Origin: Tubulanus polymorphus
Taxonomy: Eukaryota; Nemertea; Palaeonemertea; Tubulaniformes; Tubulanidae
NCBI RefSeq assembly: GCF_964204645.1
Contig: NC_134032.1
Coordinates: 9,168,275-9,232,274, forward strand
Direction: 5' to 3'
Length of the DNA stretch: 64,000 nucleotides
Position numbers and translations under genes: made by a program. Under the pieces are notes generated by a model that saw only the letters and a program-made list of their open reading frames with translations, was not told the origin of the DNA and searched no databases. Below are positions 1-18,959 of the stretch, one piece after another. How positions within the stretch are numbered: position 1 is the first letter of the stretch; each line of letters begins with the position of its first letter.

Positions 1-902
1 CGAAGACTGATAGCCTTTCTCAAATAATCCTCCAACGGTTCACATCCACGCTATGTGAGTCTAATTCAGATTAGGCCTACCAACGAGAGATGTAAATGAT
101 CTCAGCCCCTGAACTCAAAGACAAAAATAATAAACTAAGTTCCATATCAAAAATAAATGTCTTTTATTATCATGAAATAATAACAAGATTTATTAGCAGT
201 ATAAAACCGGTACACTTACGTATCACTTCGGTACACTCCCTGATTTCTTATCAACTTCTCTCTTCGTTACACATAATTGAGTCAAGGGAATTAAAAATAT
301 AAGAAGTTGTGCATGCATACTTTATGGATGGCCACGTAGGCTTACACCCAAGGAAATACTTGTACTTTAACAACTGACGTATTTACCTAATTAATATGTC
401 CGTAAATCACCAGCAGTGGACAGTGGAACTAAAACATCAATTTTTTCATGCATTTTACGCTATATTGAAGGAATGTCAAAAGTTCTCTAATTTACTAAAA
501 CAGAATCGGAGAAAAAAGTCTTCATTTTCTGTTTCCAATGTCTAAATTACCTACAAACCATGATAAAAATGTTTTGAAAATACACGTATCTCGGTTTGTA
601 GGCATAGAAACAGAAGGCATATTTTCAAACTTTATTGACACATTGATCTGGGACATTGGGAAGGTTGGTACTTTATAACCAAAACTGAGTTACTTCACCC
701 AAATAAGGTTAAATAGACATTGGAAGTATTAAATGAAAAACTGAAAAATGATAAGTTTTCTTACCAATGCATAAATACATATATTTCTTCACTAATCAAT
801 GCATAGGCTACAAACTGGTACACAAACTCGATAGATCACACTCGATCCACTGAAAATAAGAGTTAAATGATAATCAGAAAAATTGAATTCATTGATCTAA
901 AA
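1..902. other. non-coding flank, nothing recognised
   Basis: AT-rich sequence downstream of the minus-strand fusion gene. I see no coding exon, RNA gene or clear repeat in it. The left terminus of the MULE-type element that ends at 903 could lie here or beyond the window; I could not match any inverted repeat to the far side of the gene (7.4-8.9 kb). Confidence 0.5.
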
Positions 903-7335
<6,433 letters not shown>

Positions 7336-8968
7336 AGGAATGGTTAATTACAGTGAAACTAGAAGAAACAAGGAATTAGTGTCATAGGCCTATGTGAATT
7401 GAATGTGGTGACGTACATATACAGATATACAGAATTAGATAAATACTAAAAATCACTGAGCTGCGTGACAATTGAAGGAAAAAGGTTTACAGAAAATTCC
7501 AGATTCGAACCCTCTTCTGTATGGACCCTTTTACCTTTTAATCATAAACGTCATTTTTTAAAATTATAATAATTAATTGATGTCCTCGATCCCATTTTTA
7601 TAATAAAGGCTAGAATACCACTAAGTTTTGGTTAGGTTAACTGAGTGTAATATTAGTAGTTTAGCTGACCTGTATACTGTAAGTCGTTAGTAGATTGGAA
7701 GGATGATAGAGGCTAAAAAGTAGGCCAACATTCCAACATTCAACAAGTTGAAGCAGCAAAAATAAAAAATCATCGCTGACGCTAGGCCTATAGTACTACT
7801 TATTCGGCCTACGCAAGTAGTAGAAGTAACGAAGGTTAAACATTAAACAATAATCAAAAAGAATACCTACTGCTGAATAATCAATCAAACGTAGTACCGA
7901 TAATCGTGTTTTTGTAGCGTAACCAAACGAACGTCGAACGTTAGTAGAAACGGAACAAGCGGGGCTCCACGCACTCTTCAACCGTAAAAATGTCAATCCA
8001 ATTTATTGCAAAAGACCGTATCGGTTTTTTGCGTTACATAGTTCACGTAGGGATTTAGGTCAATTTCTTGGATATTGCTAGGAATTAGGCGTTATGCGTT
8101 TTCCGATTCGGTGTTTTTCATTAGGCGTTTTTCGAATACCGGATGGAAAAGGTCTTCATTGAAATCACAGCGGTTGTGGATATGCTTGAATTTTACTTCC
8201 GGGTAGTTGATTAATCTGCGTTGTATTACCTGCATCACATACAACAAACTACTTTTATTCGATTCATTTTACCAAAATGTGTTGCTTGCAATATTATAGT
8301 TTATATCCAATTCCTTAGCTGACTTAAGAGTACTCAAACCCCTCTAGCAGGTGGATGTTACGGTTTAGTTCCAACCATTCTTAGTCTGGTGATGACCGAA
8401 GGGCTTGACCTATAGTTTTATGGACATTCACATGATCACTGGTTGTTTTTTTAAATGAAACGTCTTCTGATTTACATCTTTCAACAAATTACTAATAAGT
8501 AAGGCTAAGGCATAATCCTCTGTTTTTCCACCTGGCAAATTATCAATTTGCACGATTGCAATAAACATTTAAGTTAACTTCAGACACATGACTTCCATCA
8601 AGTGAAGTTGCGTCCCAGGCGAATTGAACAACTGAAATTTGTGAATTAATGAACGTTTTGTATTGCTCGGATCGATAAATGAGTCAAGAGAACTTGTGGC
8701 GCCGTGTTTAGTGTACTTTCGAGATGTCTAAAACTATAGAGACAATTGATTAAATTTGTCGTAGTTTTATGGATAATCTATTGAAATATAAATCAATTCC
8801 AACGTATTCAAAATTTTGATACTTATTTTTTGCAAGCCAGAGGATATACTGATGAAAAAAAGACTTTACTTTTGATGTGCGGACGATTGCTGCACTGTAC
8901 TAATTTGCATAATTGAACAACGAACAGATAAACCAGATTTCTTAGGCGTATAATCATATAATGTGCAG
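7336..8968. other. upstream region of the fusion gene, no gene seen
   Basis: No supported coding exon. It should hold the fusion gene's promoter and, if the gene is inside a transposon, that element's right terminus. Around 8188-8225 there is a stretch ending in ACTTCCGGGTAGTTGATTAATCTGCG that resembles 30187-30225 (ATTTCCGGGTTGTTGATAATCTCGCG), so a shared repeat is likely. Terminal inverted repeats were not established. Confidence 0.4.
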
Positions 8969-9361
8969 CTAATGCAATGCTTCTAGCGCAACAGACTGAA
9001 ATTTACCAGTGTCCGAAGAAATAACGGATACAATGCCGTGGTGACTTGCATGTCTTCGGCGCTGCCATGTACCATCAATGGATACCATGCAGTCACAACT
9101 AACTTTTGCTTTAACTCTTCTGCTGCAGCAGCCTTCTTTGCAATCAAGAGCAACAGCTTTATTCACACCATGGTTGTGCTTACGATGTTGTAGGTAACTT
9201 TTTGTGTCATTGGTGAATTGGTAAGCAGAAAGACTTTTGAACTGTGTTATAGTGTCATATGACTTTATAATTATGCGAACAATTCGGATATTTACCTCAT
9301 GCGTAGAACATTTTCCTTCATCAGTCTTTTTAGTTTCAAAACTATTCACTGATTCTCTCAC
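8969..9361 (-). pseudogene. Mutator-like transposase fragment
   Basis: About 130 open codons containing VSIDGTWQRRRHASHHGIV then SVISSDTGK. This matches the first catalytic block (DG[TS]WQKRG, then a hydrophobic strand, then DTGK) of the Mutator-like transposase domain found in many invertebrate proteins. A Cys-rich stretch precedes it. The rest of the DDE fold and any C-terminal zinc finger are missing, so it is a remnant. It is unrelated in sequence to the MULE of the fusion gene. Confidence 0.6.
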
Positions 9362-9591
9362 GCGTTACATTACAGAGATATTCTATGCCCAAGGCCTTGT
9401 TTAGCATTGCGATCGATCTAACAGCCAACATTGCTTGCATATTGATGTCATTTTAATAATATTGACGGGTTTTAACACAGTCTGCTGTCAATTAGAATAA
9501 ACCCTTCTTCATGATGGTGATGATCTAGCAGGGGGTTCAATGGATGATGATGCTTAACTTGTCTGAGGCTGTTCGTTGTAGAAGAACCTAA

Positions 9592-9611
9592 AAAACACAC
9601 ACACGCACGCA

Positions 9612-9643
<32 letters not shown>

Positions 9644-9653
9644 CACACACACA
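9592..9653. repeat. (CA)n / (CGCA)n compound microsatellite
   Basis: A CA run, a block of repeated CGCA tetramers and another CA run. The Cys/Val/Arg-rich open frame across it is an artefact of the repeat. Confidence 0.95.
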
Positions 9654-10600
9654 CAGGATTTAAGTTGGAATATTTAATTACTAATCTAAACTAAACTAAA
9701 CTAAACTGTATCTAAGACAGCTGCCAGTACAAGAAAATAGAAAATATACATTTACAATAGACAGGCAAAAAGTCCACAATGAGTTCTGTTCGGCCACCTG
9801 CGACACGCGGAAATACGGTAACGCGAAAATACACCAACGCAAAGTACGCAAAACGCAAAGTACGCGAAAGGTTGATAATCCTCTGTGGTCTGACGAACGA
9901 ACACCGTCACGTCACGGCTGACGTAGATCTCACGAATTAATACACGAATGGAAAGACGACAGACATCATCGTCATCGACTCGAAGTACATCTAATACCAA
10001 TAACGCAAGGTATATTCACATGTTGAATAGACTAGACGGGGTCATTTGGCACGGACCCTAGTCTTTCACAAACACATCACGTTCAATGAACGGAAAAGAA
10101 AACGTTGATCAGTTGAAATACACGACGACTGATAACTACTAGTAGGCCTAGACCTAACTACGGAGAAGGCCTGTTCTTAAATCTTAAAAAATCATAACGT
10201 TCTCCAGCCCATGTATAAAAATCCAGGCAGATGAAAAACTAAGTCTGCTGGTTGGCTGGTTGCCAAAACGAAATCTGGCTCTATGCACTCACATGTTACA
10301 TCAAACCATCTGACAGGCTACAATTCAGCTCAAACCACTGCTCCTAATCAACTACTACATTTTGAGCAACAAAATGCTTACTAATATTGGCTTTTACCAC
10401 CAAAATTGAGGAAAACTTTCAACATCTATTGTGTTTTCCTTCCACATCATGGCCGACTGAGTACACGTGTTCAGTAGAGGGCAGCACTATATAAACTATA
10501 TCTACAGAGGCTCACTTGCCAGGGGTTAGAAAAAGAAACTAATAATGGGACTATGGAACAGAGGCTGTGAAATAGCCGTCGGCAACTTGAAAACACAACA
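9654..10600. other. non-coding stretch
   Basis: No convincing gene. A short CTAAA pentamer run lies near 9685-9706. The 9.75-10.0 kb part is relatively CpG-rich and has open frames without recognisable domains. Confidence 0.4.
10472..10500 (+). promoter_or_regulatory. CTCF-like core next to a TATA-like element
   Basis: CAGTAGAGGGCAGCAC (from 10472) resembles the CTCF core (AGRGGGCAGC) and is followed directly by TATATAAACTATA. Both are seen in the sequence. That they act together, or at all, is a guess, since such matches arise by chance. Confidence 0.2.
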
Positions 10601-10638
10601 CAATATTTGACCATTCTTTGCCAATATTCTTGTATTTG

Positions 10639-11213
10639 TCAAACTTTATCCATACATGACAAACCAACAGAGATGATGACCGTGTCTTTAACAGGTCTGG
10701 ACTGTTGCTGGACCAAAGCCCTGGCCACAGCTAAGTCCACTGCATTATCAGATTTAAGTACCTTACTGTCTGAATGTGTTTTGTGCAGCTTGAGCACATA
10801 ACCACTTAAGATATCTCCTCCAAACAAACCTGTATGTGCATATGAGTCATTAACACCTGGATTCCTTGTTACTGGCGTTGAGCTGACTTGGTTTTGTTCT
10901 ATCAGGTTCTCAGTGACATTCATTTCAAAATATCCATGATACTGTACCAAAGCAATGGAATTTGTTGTATTAGCGGATTTCCAAGAAAGTCTGTCTTACT
11001 TGTTAACCCTTAACTTGCCGCAGTTATTCTATTTGACAGAACTATTGAAATTTTGATATGCTCCCTTACTGGATGTTGTGAAGAACATATTTTTCCCAGC
11101 ACTCTTGCAGCAGTCTCTTGGTTGTCACACTTCGATGACCGTATCTTTTTGCATTTAGACACGCACATGCAATATCTATTTAGAGAAGCTGTAATAGAAT
11201 AAAACAATATCAT
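10639..11213 (-). other. unrecognised open frames
   Basis: Two minus-strand open stretches: 10639-10950, Ser/Val-rich, and 11010-11213 with a Cys cluster YCMCVSKCKKIRSSKC. They may be exons of one gene with the frame at 11241-11558. I recognise no domain and could not establish splice phases. Confidence 0.2.
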
Positions 11214-11619
11214 TCATAAGTAATTAGAGTAAGACCTCTTTTATGCAAATGAGCAACTTTTAGGGCTATTATATAGCTGAGTTCCTAGAAGCTTCTTTTG
11301 CTTTATCCTCATCAAGGATATTATCATGCTTATGTCCATCCACAACAAAGAATTGTTCACAAGGACTTGGAACTTCTTTGTCATTTTTCCAACTTTCAGG
11401 ATTACTCCTTTATAGCACTTTGGCCCAGTTTTAGTACTGAACAGTTCAATCTTTTTCAATGCTGTCGCCTGATAATGATAAACTGTTTTAGAACTCATTG
11501 CATGTACTAGGGCAGATTTTTTCGAAGTGTAGAGTATAGGGGGGTTTAAAATTGGCAAAGCTGTTTTATTTATTTACAGCTTTCGAAGGTTCTGTTGTAA
11601 TCTTTCGACACTGTATTTT

Positions 11620-12530
11620 TCAATGATTCTCTTTATGTCTGAATATTTCTCCGCTACTGACACCATCTTCCAAGCTGGCGTGTACATCCCTGATTGCTTG
11701 GAACTCATCGGTCGTGTATCTTGAATGCCGTTTTACGCGCTGGAAAACAATATGGATAAGAATGATCCTGGAACTTTCTTCCTCGGTGAAACAAATGAAC
11801 ATGAACTTACCACCGATACATCTGTCGCGCTCGGTGCTACTTCGTTTGGTTCTTCATCTGAACTTGTCCCGACTGGTTGGCCACTCGTTGCGGTTTCATC
11901 TGATTGTAGACTCGTTGCGCTTTCGTCTTGTTGGACACTCGTTACGGTTTTGTCATGCACAGATTCATCTTCAAAAATTGTCTCTTTAGGGGGCACTTGT
12001 ACTGGACGCCCATGCGATGCGTTCAACTTCCTGTAAAACGAGCTGAGAAAAAGAAAGAACTGGTTATGCTTGGCGAAACAAAATCGAGTCCGAAAGTCCG
12101 TTTGACCGCTTTGCTGACACTTATCATTCCTTTTTGGCCGTCTTTGAGATAGTAGAACCTTTGAACAGTCTTCTCGGCTTCCAGTATGTACTGCGACAGT
12201 TGTGTTCGTAGTTCGGGACGTTTATGTACCAGTGCTGTCATTATTGATTTATGTATTATGGTTGTTGTAATCCGACTTTTGCTGATAGTGTTCTTGACAT
12301 TTTGTTGTAACGGTCTGGAAAACATCGTGAAAGATTACTCGCTGAATTTCCTTTTGCAAAATGATTGATATGATTACTGACCAGTTGAGGTAATGCGAAG
12401 ATAGAGCGCCTCCCTCAAATTTGGGCCAAATTGTAATATCCATTTCCTTAACAAAGCGTTTGGTGTACAATTTTAGGTAGTCGAAAGGTACCGCCTCCAA
12501 ATGGATAAATCCAGCACCATACTTCGCCAT
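11620..12530 (-). CDS. unrecognised spliced gene
   Basis: First exon 12530-12378 starts with ATG (MAKYGAGFIHLEAVPFDY) and ends at a GTAATC donor after 51 whole codons. A Ser/Thr/Asp-rich exon runs down to 11811 with a GTAAGT donor and joins in phase 0 to a last exon (acceptor TTTTCCAG) that ends in RHKENH and TGA at 11620. A polyadenylation signal AATAAA lies at 11565-11570 (read on minus). The middle part (12.02-12.33 kb) is open in two overlapping frames and I could not fix its splicing. The product is short, about 200-250 residues, with an acidic, low-complexity C-terminal half. No domain is recognised; it could be host or transposon cargo. Confidence 0.4.
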
Positions 12531-12539
12531 CGTCTTATG

Positions 12540-13020
12540 AGAGATAACCTGAAAAAGGAAATATGCTAAAAATGTAACAATAAGTGTTCATAATAAAGAT
12601 AAGAACTTTCGCTATGTTTCACAACTTCCCGTTATGTATTTATCTATTTATTTTCCTATTATGTTTTTGTAAGAGATGGTCACTCTTCAAGAAACTCAAA
12701 GGTTGGGAAAAACCAAGAGAAGAAATCGGAAAGATGAATACTTTCAGGGAATAATTCATAACAGGAAGTCTCCTCATGAACCCTGAAAGATTGTTATCCG
12801 AAAACATCCTTGAAGAAAAACAACTTTGAGAATAAGGACTAAGACATATGTAACTAAAGAGAATCAGTGCTAAGTATGACTTACTTAGAAAATTAATCCC
12901 TCCCCCATAGTTCCGAAATCTTAGTAGGCTAATACACACCTAAGAAAATGCACCGAGACTCATTAATTAAGCACATTTTTGCCTTTTATAGAGCCTAAAT
13001 TATAATAATGATAATAATTT
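12540..13020. other. non-coding stretch
   Basis: AT-rich, with no supported gene, RNA or repeat. Confidence 0.4.
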
Positions 13021-13330
13021 ATTTTCTTATAAAGCCCAAGTCTAAAACATAATCATTGCGCTTGACATTAAAAAGAAAACATACATAAAATAGACACATA
13101 TAAGAAAAAAAATTACATACTAGTGGAATACTTGACTAGAAGTTATGACAAATATGTTCGATTAAAAAGAAAAGTTTTGAGACTAGTTTTAAAAGATTGA
13201 ACAGTAGGACTAGTTTTAACATGACTAGGAAGCCTATTCCATAATGCTGGCGCCGCACACCCAAAAGCCCTCTCACCAACTTCCGATTTGACTTAGGTAT
13301 GACTAGATTATTGGTTACTGAATTGGATCT
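13021..13330 (-). mobile_element. non-LTR retrotransposon (LINE) 3' end
   Basis: On the minus strand the frame GERAFGCAAPALWNRLPSHV then FKTSLKTFLFNRTYLS is the conserved C-terminal tail of LINE ORF2 (CR1/L2-like consensus: G-R-F-AAP-LWN-LP). After its stop comes a short 3' UTR ending in an ATT/ATA-type microsatellite near 13021, typical of these elements. A frameshift lies just before GERAF. The piggyBac at 13331 interrupts the element upstream of this tail. A different LINE with a similar tail is at 41.3-41.7 kb. Confidence 0.75.
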
Positions 13331-15600
13331 AACCCTGGGTTGCCCAGAATTGCAGAATTCATAGAAAAAATTTTGTGGCCATGGGATTATAATCATTACC
13401 ATGCAAGATAAACAAATATTACAAAATTTTTGGGATGTGGACCTCTTGACCTACATTTCCATCATGGGTCATATGTGACCCAGTGGGCAAAACAGGATAC
13501 AAAACCTTTAAAAAACTTGAACTAAAAACTTAATTCAATAGCCATTATCTTTATTTTATAATCATAAGGCTTTCCAACTGACAATATTTCTATCATTTCA
13601 TATGATATTCTTTATAACAATTACGACTACTTTGAAACAAAGTGTCACCTGACACTTTTCGCACTTAGTGTCAGTTTTAATTTTACAGATCATACATCGG
13701 AACCTTGTGTCAGTTTTTATTGGCCAGTGAGCAATTTGGTCGTACCTAACATCATCACATGCAGCATTTCTCACCATTTTTCTTGGTGGTGGGGACATTT
13801 CATCCTGCAGTGATGGGCGACCTGGCCTTCCAACTTGGGTTCCAACCTCGACAAGAGCTTGGGCTAAGATTGCCTGAAATTTTCTCAATTTCATATGATT
13901 TTTGACTGGCACATTGTGGATTCTACAATCCCGTCTGTACAAAAGCCAGGCATTTATACAGGCAACAGAGTAGAAATGGAAAAACAAGATGGTATACCAA
14001 CGCCTAGTTCGGTACCTGTATTTACATCTCGTCAAATGCGAATCCAGCATATCTACTCCGCCCATAAAGGCATTATACTCTTTGATCATCTTTGGACAAG
14101 GAACATCTCTATATTCTTTTTTTGTTTTATCCCATCTTCTCACTGTGGAATCAGGCAGGGGACCAATGTAACTAGACATTAAGGTAACTGGTTTTGTGTC
14201 CAACCATCTGCAACATACCACTTTTTCATTTTTTTCACAGAAATAGTTATATGTTCCTCTACCTTTTGCTTGCAACTCTTTTTCAGTTGGCAAAGGACAT
14301 TTTGCCACACGGTTTGCCCTAACAGTCCCAAGGTAATATAGTCCTCGAGACAGTAGCCTAACAATTAGTTCAATCGATGTGAACAAATTGTCAGCTAGGA
14401 TCTTGTACCCACAATTACTCTCAAGACTTTCACACAATTTCAGAACAACCTGACTACCTAAAGGAATTCCTGTCTTTGCATCACTCTTGCCCTGGTATAC
14501 TTCAAAATCATGCAATAGACCTGTTGTGTCACATCTACACCACACTTTATACCCCCAGGGATGTGGTTTGTTTTTGACATACTGACGAATTCCACTAAAT
14601 TTTCCCTTGTAAGGAACCATTTGTTCGTCCACACTTTGACGCTCATCAGGGGTTACTAATATACACTGTTCACGTAATTTAGTGAGGAACGGTCTCAATT
14701 TCCAAAGTTTGTCTGCTTTTTTAGCTTCGTCATCAACTTGATTATTGTCCACAAAATGTAAGGCACTGAGCAACAGTTCGAATCGATTCCTAGTCATAAC
14801 ATCACATACGGGTCCATATCTAATTTCTGTCTCCCAGTACATGTGAGTTGAAGGCATTTTGACAAGCCCCATTCTAAGATACATACCAAGCAATTGACAG
14901 ATTTCTTTGGCATTTGTTTTGACACACTTGTTGGGGCCAAATTTCTGAGCGCTATATAGGTTCGTGTGTGTTACTATCATGTCTATCATCTCACCTGTCA
15001 CAAAATGTGATAGATACTGCAGTGGAGTGTCAGTCACTCCATAATCATTAGTAAGTTTGATAGGCTCACCAGTAAATGCATTAATAGGTATATTGAATTC
15101 ACACTTAGACCATTTGTAATTCACAGTTTTTTTGCGTACAAGCTGTCGAACTCCGGCAAGTTGCGCCAATGGCACATCGTCTTCACCATCACTACTGTCT
15201 CCATCCGTTTCACTTTCATCATCTGTCTCATAAGTGGACCCTTCATCATCATCAGCATCTGGCCAGCCATTTCTGTCAGTTTCATCACCACTTTCGTCGT
15301 CATCTCCAAAATCACTGTCATCGGCACCGATTAGATCTATAACCTGATTTACTTTCAACCTCCCCTTTGGATTGCGTTGATTAGCCATTTCTGAGAAAAG
15401 AAAAAACAAGGAATGAGAAGTTCCATGATAAAATCCTATGTGCATAGTGTAGAATAACAATGTATTTATTGCTTTTATGGCGTTATAGAAGGCAACTTAC
15501 TTAAAAAGAATAACCATGATTTTCACATAAAACGTACAGACCTACCCCAAGGGTCATATTTGACCCCTTCAAAAACAAGCGTTTCCCACATAACATTGTA
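13331..15600 (-). mobile_element. piggyBac transposon, copy 1
   Basis: The left end is CCCTGGGTTGCCC, preceded by CTAA. The same terminus begins at 50715 (preceded by TTAG), and a relative begins at 33621 (TTAG then CCCTGGGATGCCC), so this is taken as the element's 3' end at a degraded TTAA target. Subterminal palindromes GGGTCATATGTGACCC (about 13470) and GGGTCATATTTGACCC (about 15549) face each other. The right end is not resolved and is put near 15600, where a different repeat begins. Confidence 0.7.
13598..15388 (-). CDS. piggyBac transposase with C-terminal frameshift
   Basis: DDE transposase of the piggyBac family (DDE_Tnp_1_7). The ATG at 15388 (MANQRNPKGRL) is chosen because it aligns with the start of the copy at 35719 and follows a TTTTCTCAG acceptor, so a 5' UTR intron is likely. 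It has an acidic N-terminus and the catalytic Asp blocks SVDEQMVPYKGKF, ILADNLFTS and MGGVDMLDSHL. The C-terminal cysteine-rich domain begins CMICKIKTDTKCEKCQ. Against the copy at 50.98 kb a one-base loss near 13630 shifts the frame after LCF and removes the last Cys motif (NCYNEYH), so DNA binding is probably impaired. About 596 residues. Confidence 0.9.
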   Translation of the reverse strand: MANQRNPKGRLKVNQVIDLIGADDSDFGDDDESGDETDRNGWPDADDDEGSTYETDDESETDGDSSDGEDDVPLAQLAGVRQLVRKKTVNYKWSKCEFNIPINAFTGEPIKLTNDYGVTDTPLQYLSHFVTGEMIDMIVTHTNLYSAQKFGPNKCVKTNAKEICQLLGMYLRMGLVKMPSTHMYWETEIRYGPVCDVMTRNRFELLLSALHFVDNNQVDDEAKKADKLWKLRPFLTKLREQCILVTPDERQSVDEQMVPYKGKFSGIRQYVKNKPHPWGYKVWCRCDTTGLLHDFEVYQGKSDAKTGIPLGSQVVLKLCESLESNCGYKILADNLFTSIELIVRLLSRGLYYLGTVRANRVAKCPLPTEKELQAKGRGTYNYFCEKNEKVVCCRWLDTKPVTLMSSYIGPLPDSTVRRWDKTKKEYRDVPCPKMIKEYNAFMGGVDMLDSHLTRCKYRYRTRRWYTILFFHFYSVACINAWLLYRRDCRIHNVPVKNHMKLRKFQAILAQALVEVGTQVGRPGRPSLQDEMSPPPRKMVRNAACDDVRYDQIAHWPIKTDTRFRCMICKIKTDTKCEKCQVTLCFKVVVIVIKNII

Positions 15601-15810
15601 CATCGGGCCGATGTTGGTATTCATTATCGGCCCAATAATGGTTACCAATATCGGACCAACATTGGACTTGCTCATCGGCACTGCATTGGCCCACATTTTT
15701 TACCAATGAATGGCCAACGAACCAACTTGATGGGCCAATGAATTACCGAGTAAATGCCAATATTTCTCCAATGAAATGCCATTCATATTCCAGAAGTCAG
15801 CCAATGATTT
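15600..15810. repeat. degenerate CCAAT/GATGTTGG short repeats
   Basis: A block of short degenerate units in both orientations, such as ATCGGGCCGATGTTGG, ATCGGCCCAATAATGG, TATCGGACCAACATTGG and CAATGAATGGCCAACG. It lies downstream of the DUF4806 gene. A similar block (GATGTTGAA-type words) is at 22.13-22.34 kb, again about 0.9 kb from a DUF4806 terminal exon, so both may be subterminal regions of one transposon family. Confidence 0.6.
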
Positions 15811-16652
15811 GCCATCTGAAAATCAATATACAAAAATATGTCCATTAATTAGAAATTGTAAACCGTTTTTATTTAAAATATACATATTTCGAAGGTAAGA
15901 ACTGTAAATATTAACTCTTCCATACTTGAACACATAATACTGACATAAAAATGCATAACTTTACAGAAATTCATGAAATTCAATGCAAACCGATAAATGT
16001 CATGGAATATGCCAGATCAGGCAAAAATTGTATGGTACAAGCAATTCAGCCCAATGTAACAGCATGTTTTTGGGCACTGCATAATATTTCCTACAAAAAT
16101 ATACTATAGTTAAGCTAAACAAAATGATATAAGATGTGATTAAATTTGTAAGTTATTTTCTATAGCTGTCTGTTATGATAAAATTGATCACGATTTAAAA
16201 GAGGCCGCAAGGGGCAAGTTTTAAGCTCAGCAGAGCGGAGAAAAAAGGTATCAATTTTTAGCCTTATTAAAAACTATTATAAGGTGGCAGTAGTAATCTA
16301 CAAAATCCAATGGCCAAAAATACAAGTATCTCAGACAATAATATATGTACATATCTGTCCTTAATCAAATATCAAATATTGAGAAATTTATATTCATTTT
16401 CTCTGATAATGACAATTTGCAGTTAAACGTGCTACAGAAATAAACTTATTACAAACTTTTATTGTGGTTTACAAAATGAACCCACCGATGAGGAAAAGCA
16501 AACTATGTTCCTAGTCAATTTGATTTTGGATTTTTTTAATTTGGAATAAACTGGTTTCTACAGTAAGAAGTAATTTCAAGTTGGAATAAACTAGTTTTTT
16601 ATGTCATAGGTTATTTTTAAGATTTATCAAGTTATATAAGTCAATAGTTAAT
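15811..16652. other. likely 3' untranslated or element interior
   Basis: AT-rich, no open frame of note, lying between the DUF4806 stop codon and the degenerate repeat block. Probably the 3' UTR or transposon interior. Confidence 0.4.
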
Positions 16653-18514
16653 TTATTGTGTTGCTGCGCGGTTTCTTTCCTGCCTGCCTCCATGTCGATC
16701 TCCAGAGTTTCGCAGCCAGACCATGATAATTTGCTCAAGACTACTGTCCGAGCAATCTTTGCAAACCGGATTTCTGCGAACTGATTCTAAAACGATAAAA
16801 ATATCAAATGAAATTAGCGGCGCAGCAGCGATTACAGGTTTTTTGCATTAACTTTTCTGATACTTGGGAGCAATAAATCCATTGTAATAAAATTTTGAAC
16901 CAGTGTCGGCTCCCAAGTCTGAGGTAGTGCAAGCCAATGATGGACAATCACTAGCAACAATAAGATATCAGGCCTACATGAAGTCTATTGCAGTTGGGTG
17001 AGGTTCTATATACCAGTCACATTGTTCAAGTCAATTTTCTTAGTATAATTTGATTCAAATTATAGGATAGACAGTGTTATACATAAAATAAACTAATACA
17101 TATAGACTCTGTCCAAATTCAACATGATGTTTACAAGCTATTAGTAGTAGAATGTGAAAGCACATACATTACATGAGAAACTGACAATTACCGCAGACCA
17201 TATGTGATTTTATTCAGTTGTTACTTACCAAATATGGTTTTAATTAGGTTCGTGTGAACAACCAATCCATGTTTTCCACGACGTCCTTGCCAGTTATATT
17301 GTAAACATAACTGGTGACTCAAAACGTGGCTCAAGATACGCCAAACTGTTGATTTGGCATCATGCCCTCCATATGTGGACAGGTGGGAAACCTACATCAT
17401 TAAAAACAAAATTCATGAATGCAGAAAATATAACAAACTTATGATTAGTTCCATCACATCAATACATACCACTGCCTTCCTGGTGGCACGAACAGCCAAT
17501 AAAGTGTCATTGGCCACCATATCATCGTGTACTTCAGCTGGTAGCTTGAGCTCTTCTGGTAAAGCTGCATCCCTGTCAGTGTCATCTACTGACATTTTCG
17601 AAAGCAGACGCTGGATCAACCGCGTCTGCTGCCGCATCTCGACCTTGAGCTCTTCATAAAGCTCAACGAGCTTTTTTGTTTGAACTGAAAAAATACACAA
17701 AGCTCAACTTGATAGAAATATTCATTAACTAGGTGTTTGAAACTTTCTGAAAGGTATGTTTAAACTTTTTTTTGTATTGGAATCTGACTAGGCTATTTCA
17801 TACTAATGTTTCTTACCAGAAGTGTCTGGCTCGGATGCATCTCTCCTTCGAGGCGGTGAACGTGCCCTGGTAAACCCAGGTGAAGGCATTGGCGTCGACG
17901 CCTGATATACACCCTGAGGTGGTGGTGTTACCATTGGTGTCGATGCCTGAAATACACCTTGGCGAGGTGGCGGTGTTAGTAATTGTTTTGACCTTCTAAT
18001 TGGTGGTGGTATTTCAGGCATGATATTCAAATTTGATCTAAATGGTTGTGGTGCTGGCCTCTTGACTGCTACAACCTCATCATCACTTGACGTTGTGAAT
18101 TCCTCGCAGGTCGATAAGAATTTAAGTCAACACCACTCGAGGCCGATTCTTCTATGTCACTAGTTAAATCTAATCTATCTAGATTTTTTTTCGCCATCTC
18201 ATGTTTCTGAAATCATAATTAAAACCATGCAGTATTATTCTGGATACAGCAGTTGAAATTGATTTAAAACGATGGAGCATGTCTGCCAGCTTTCACTCAC
18301 CAAAGCTTCTGATTATCGGGATTGGATGTTCTGACCACGCCTTCGGATTTTTTATCGGACCAGGGTTCTGTGACAGTTTGTCAATTTTGTTTACAATTGA
18401 ATCTGGTGGCCATTGACAATTACTACCATTCAGCCACGAACGAGGGACGATTTCACTCCCAGCAACACCATTGTCATCAACTTCACCCACAAATTCGACG
18501 ATTACAAATGACAT
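16653..18514 (-). CDS. DUF4806-domain protein, probable transposon-borne
   Basis: ATG at 18514 (MSFVIVEFVGEVDDNGVAGSE, then IVPRSW) is the usual start of this invertebrate family. Exon 1 ends at 18301 (GTGAGT donor). A Pro/Arg-rich exon lies at about 17818-18030. A coiled segment follows (17470-17690; QTKKLVELYEELK and RQQTRLIQRLLSKM). The DUF4806 core spans about 17230-17392 (WRILSHVLSHQLCLQYNWQG then RRGKHGL). The last exon, 16787-16653, reads IIMVWLRNSGDRHGGRQ to TAA. Function is unknown; proteins of this type are abundant and repeated in cnidarian and mollusc genomes. It lies just downstream of a transposase on the same strand. Exon borders in the middle are approximate. Confidence 0.65.
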
Positions 18515-18959
18515 TCCAACTAAAAAAGGAACAAGAATACCCAAACTTAGGCTACGCCTTGACTTAGTGCGACCCTTTTGTGACAACCATCAATAATGCA
18601 AGCCTGAATCCTTGAGGGGGCTCTACTTGGGAGAAAAAGGCAATTGTCACCAAAAAAATCACCAAAGGTGATTGGCTAGACTGTATGAGAGATGCAGGTG
18701 CAAAGCACAATTAAGGGGGTCACAAAATTTAACTGGTTTTTAGACCACTTTCCTGCAATCTGGACCATAAACAGTTGTGGGTAGCAAAAAAAAGGTATAA
18801 TCCATGACAAACGAGGGGGTTTGGGAATCCTCCACTAGAACATTTTGAAAAAAAAAAACTGCTATTGGTGCAATTTCCAAGCAATAAATTCCACCTGAGA
18901 TGTAATATTGTATCCTATGCCAGTGCTAATACAATTCAAATCAAGACTATAAGTTAAAA

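Noticed and set aside
9472-9654. Cys/Val/Arg-rich open frame
   Set aside because: Translation of the CA/CGCA microsatellite.
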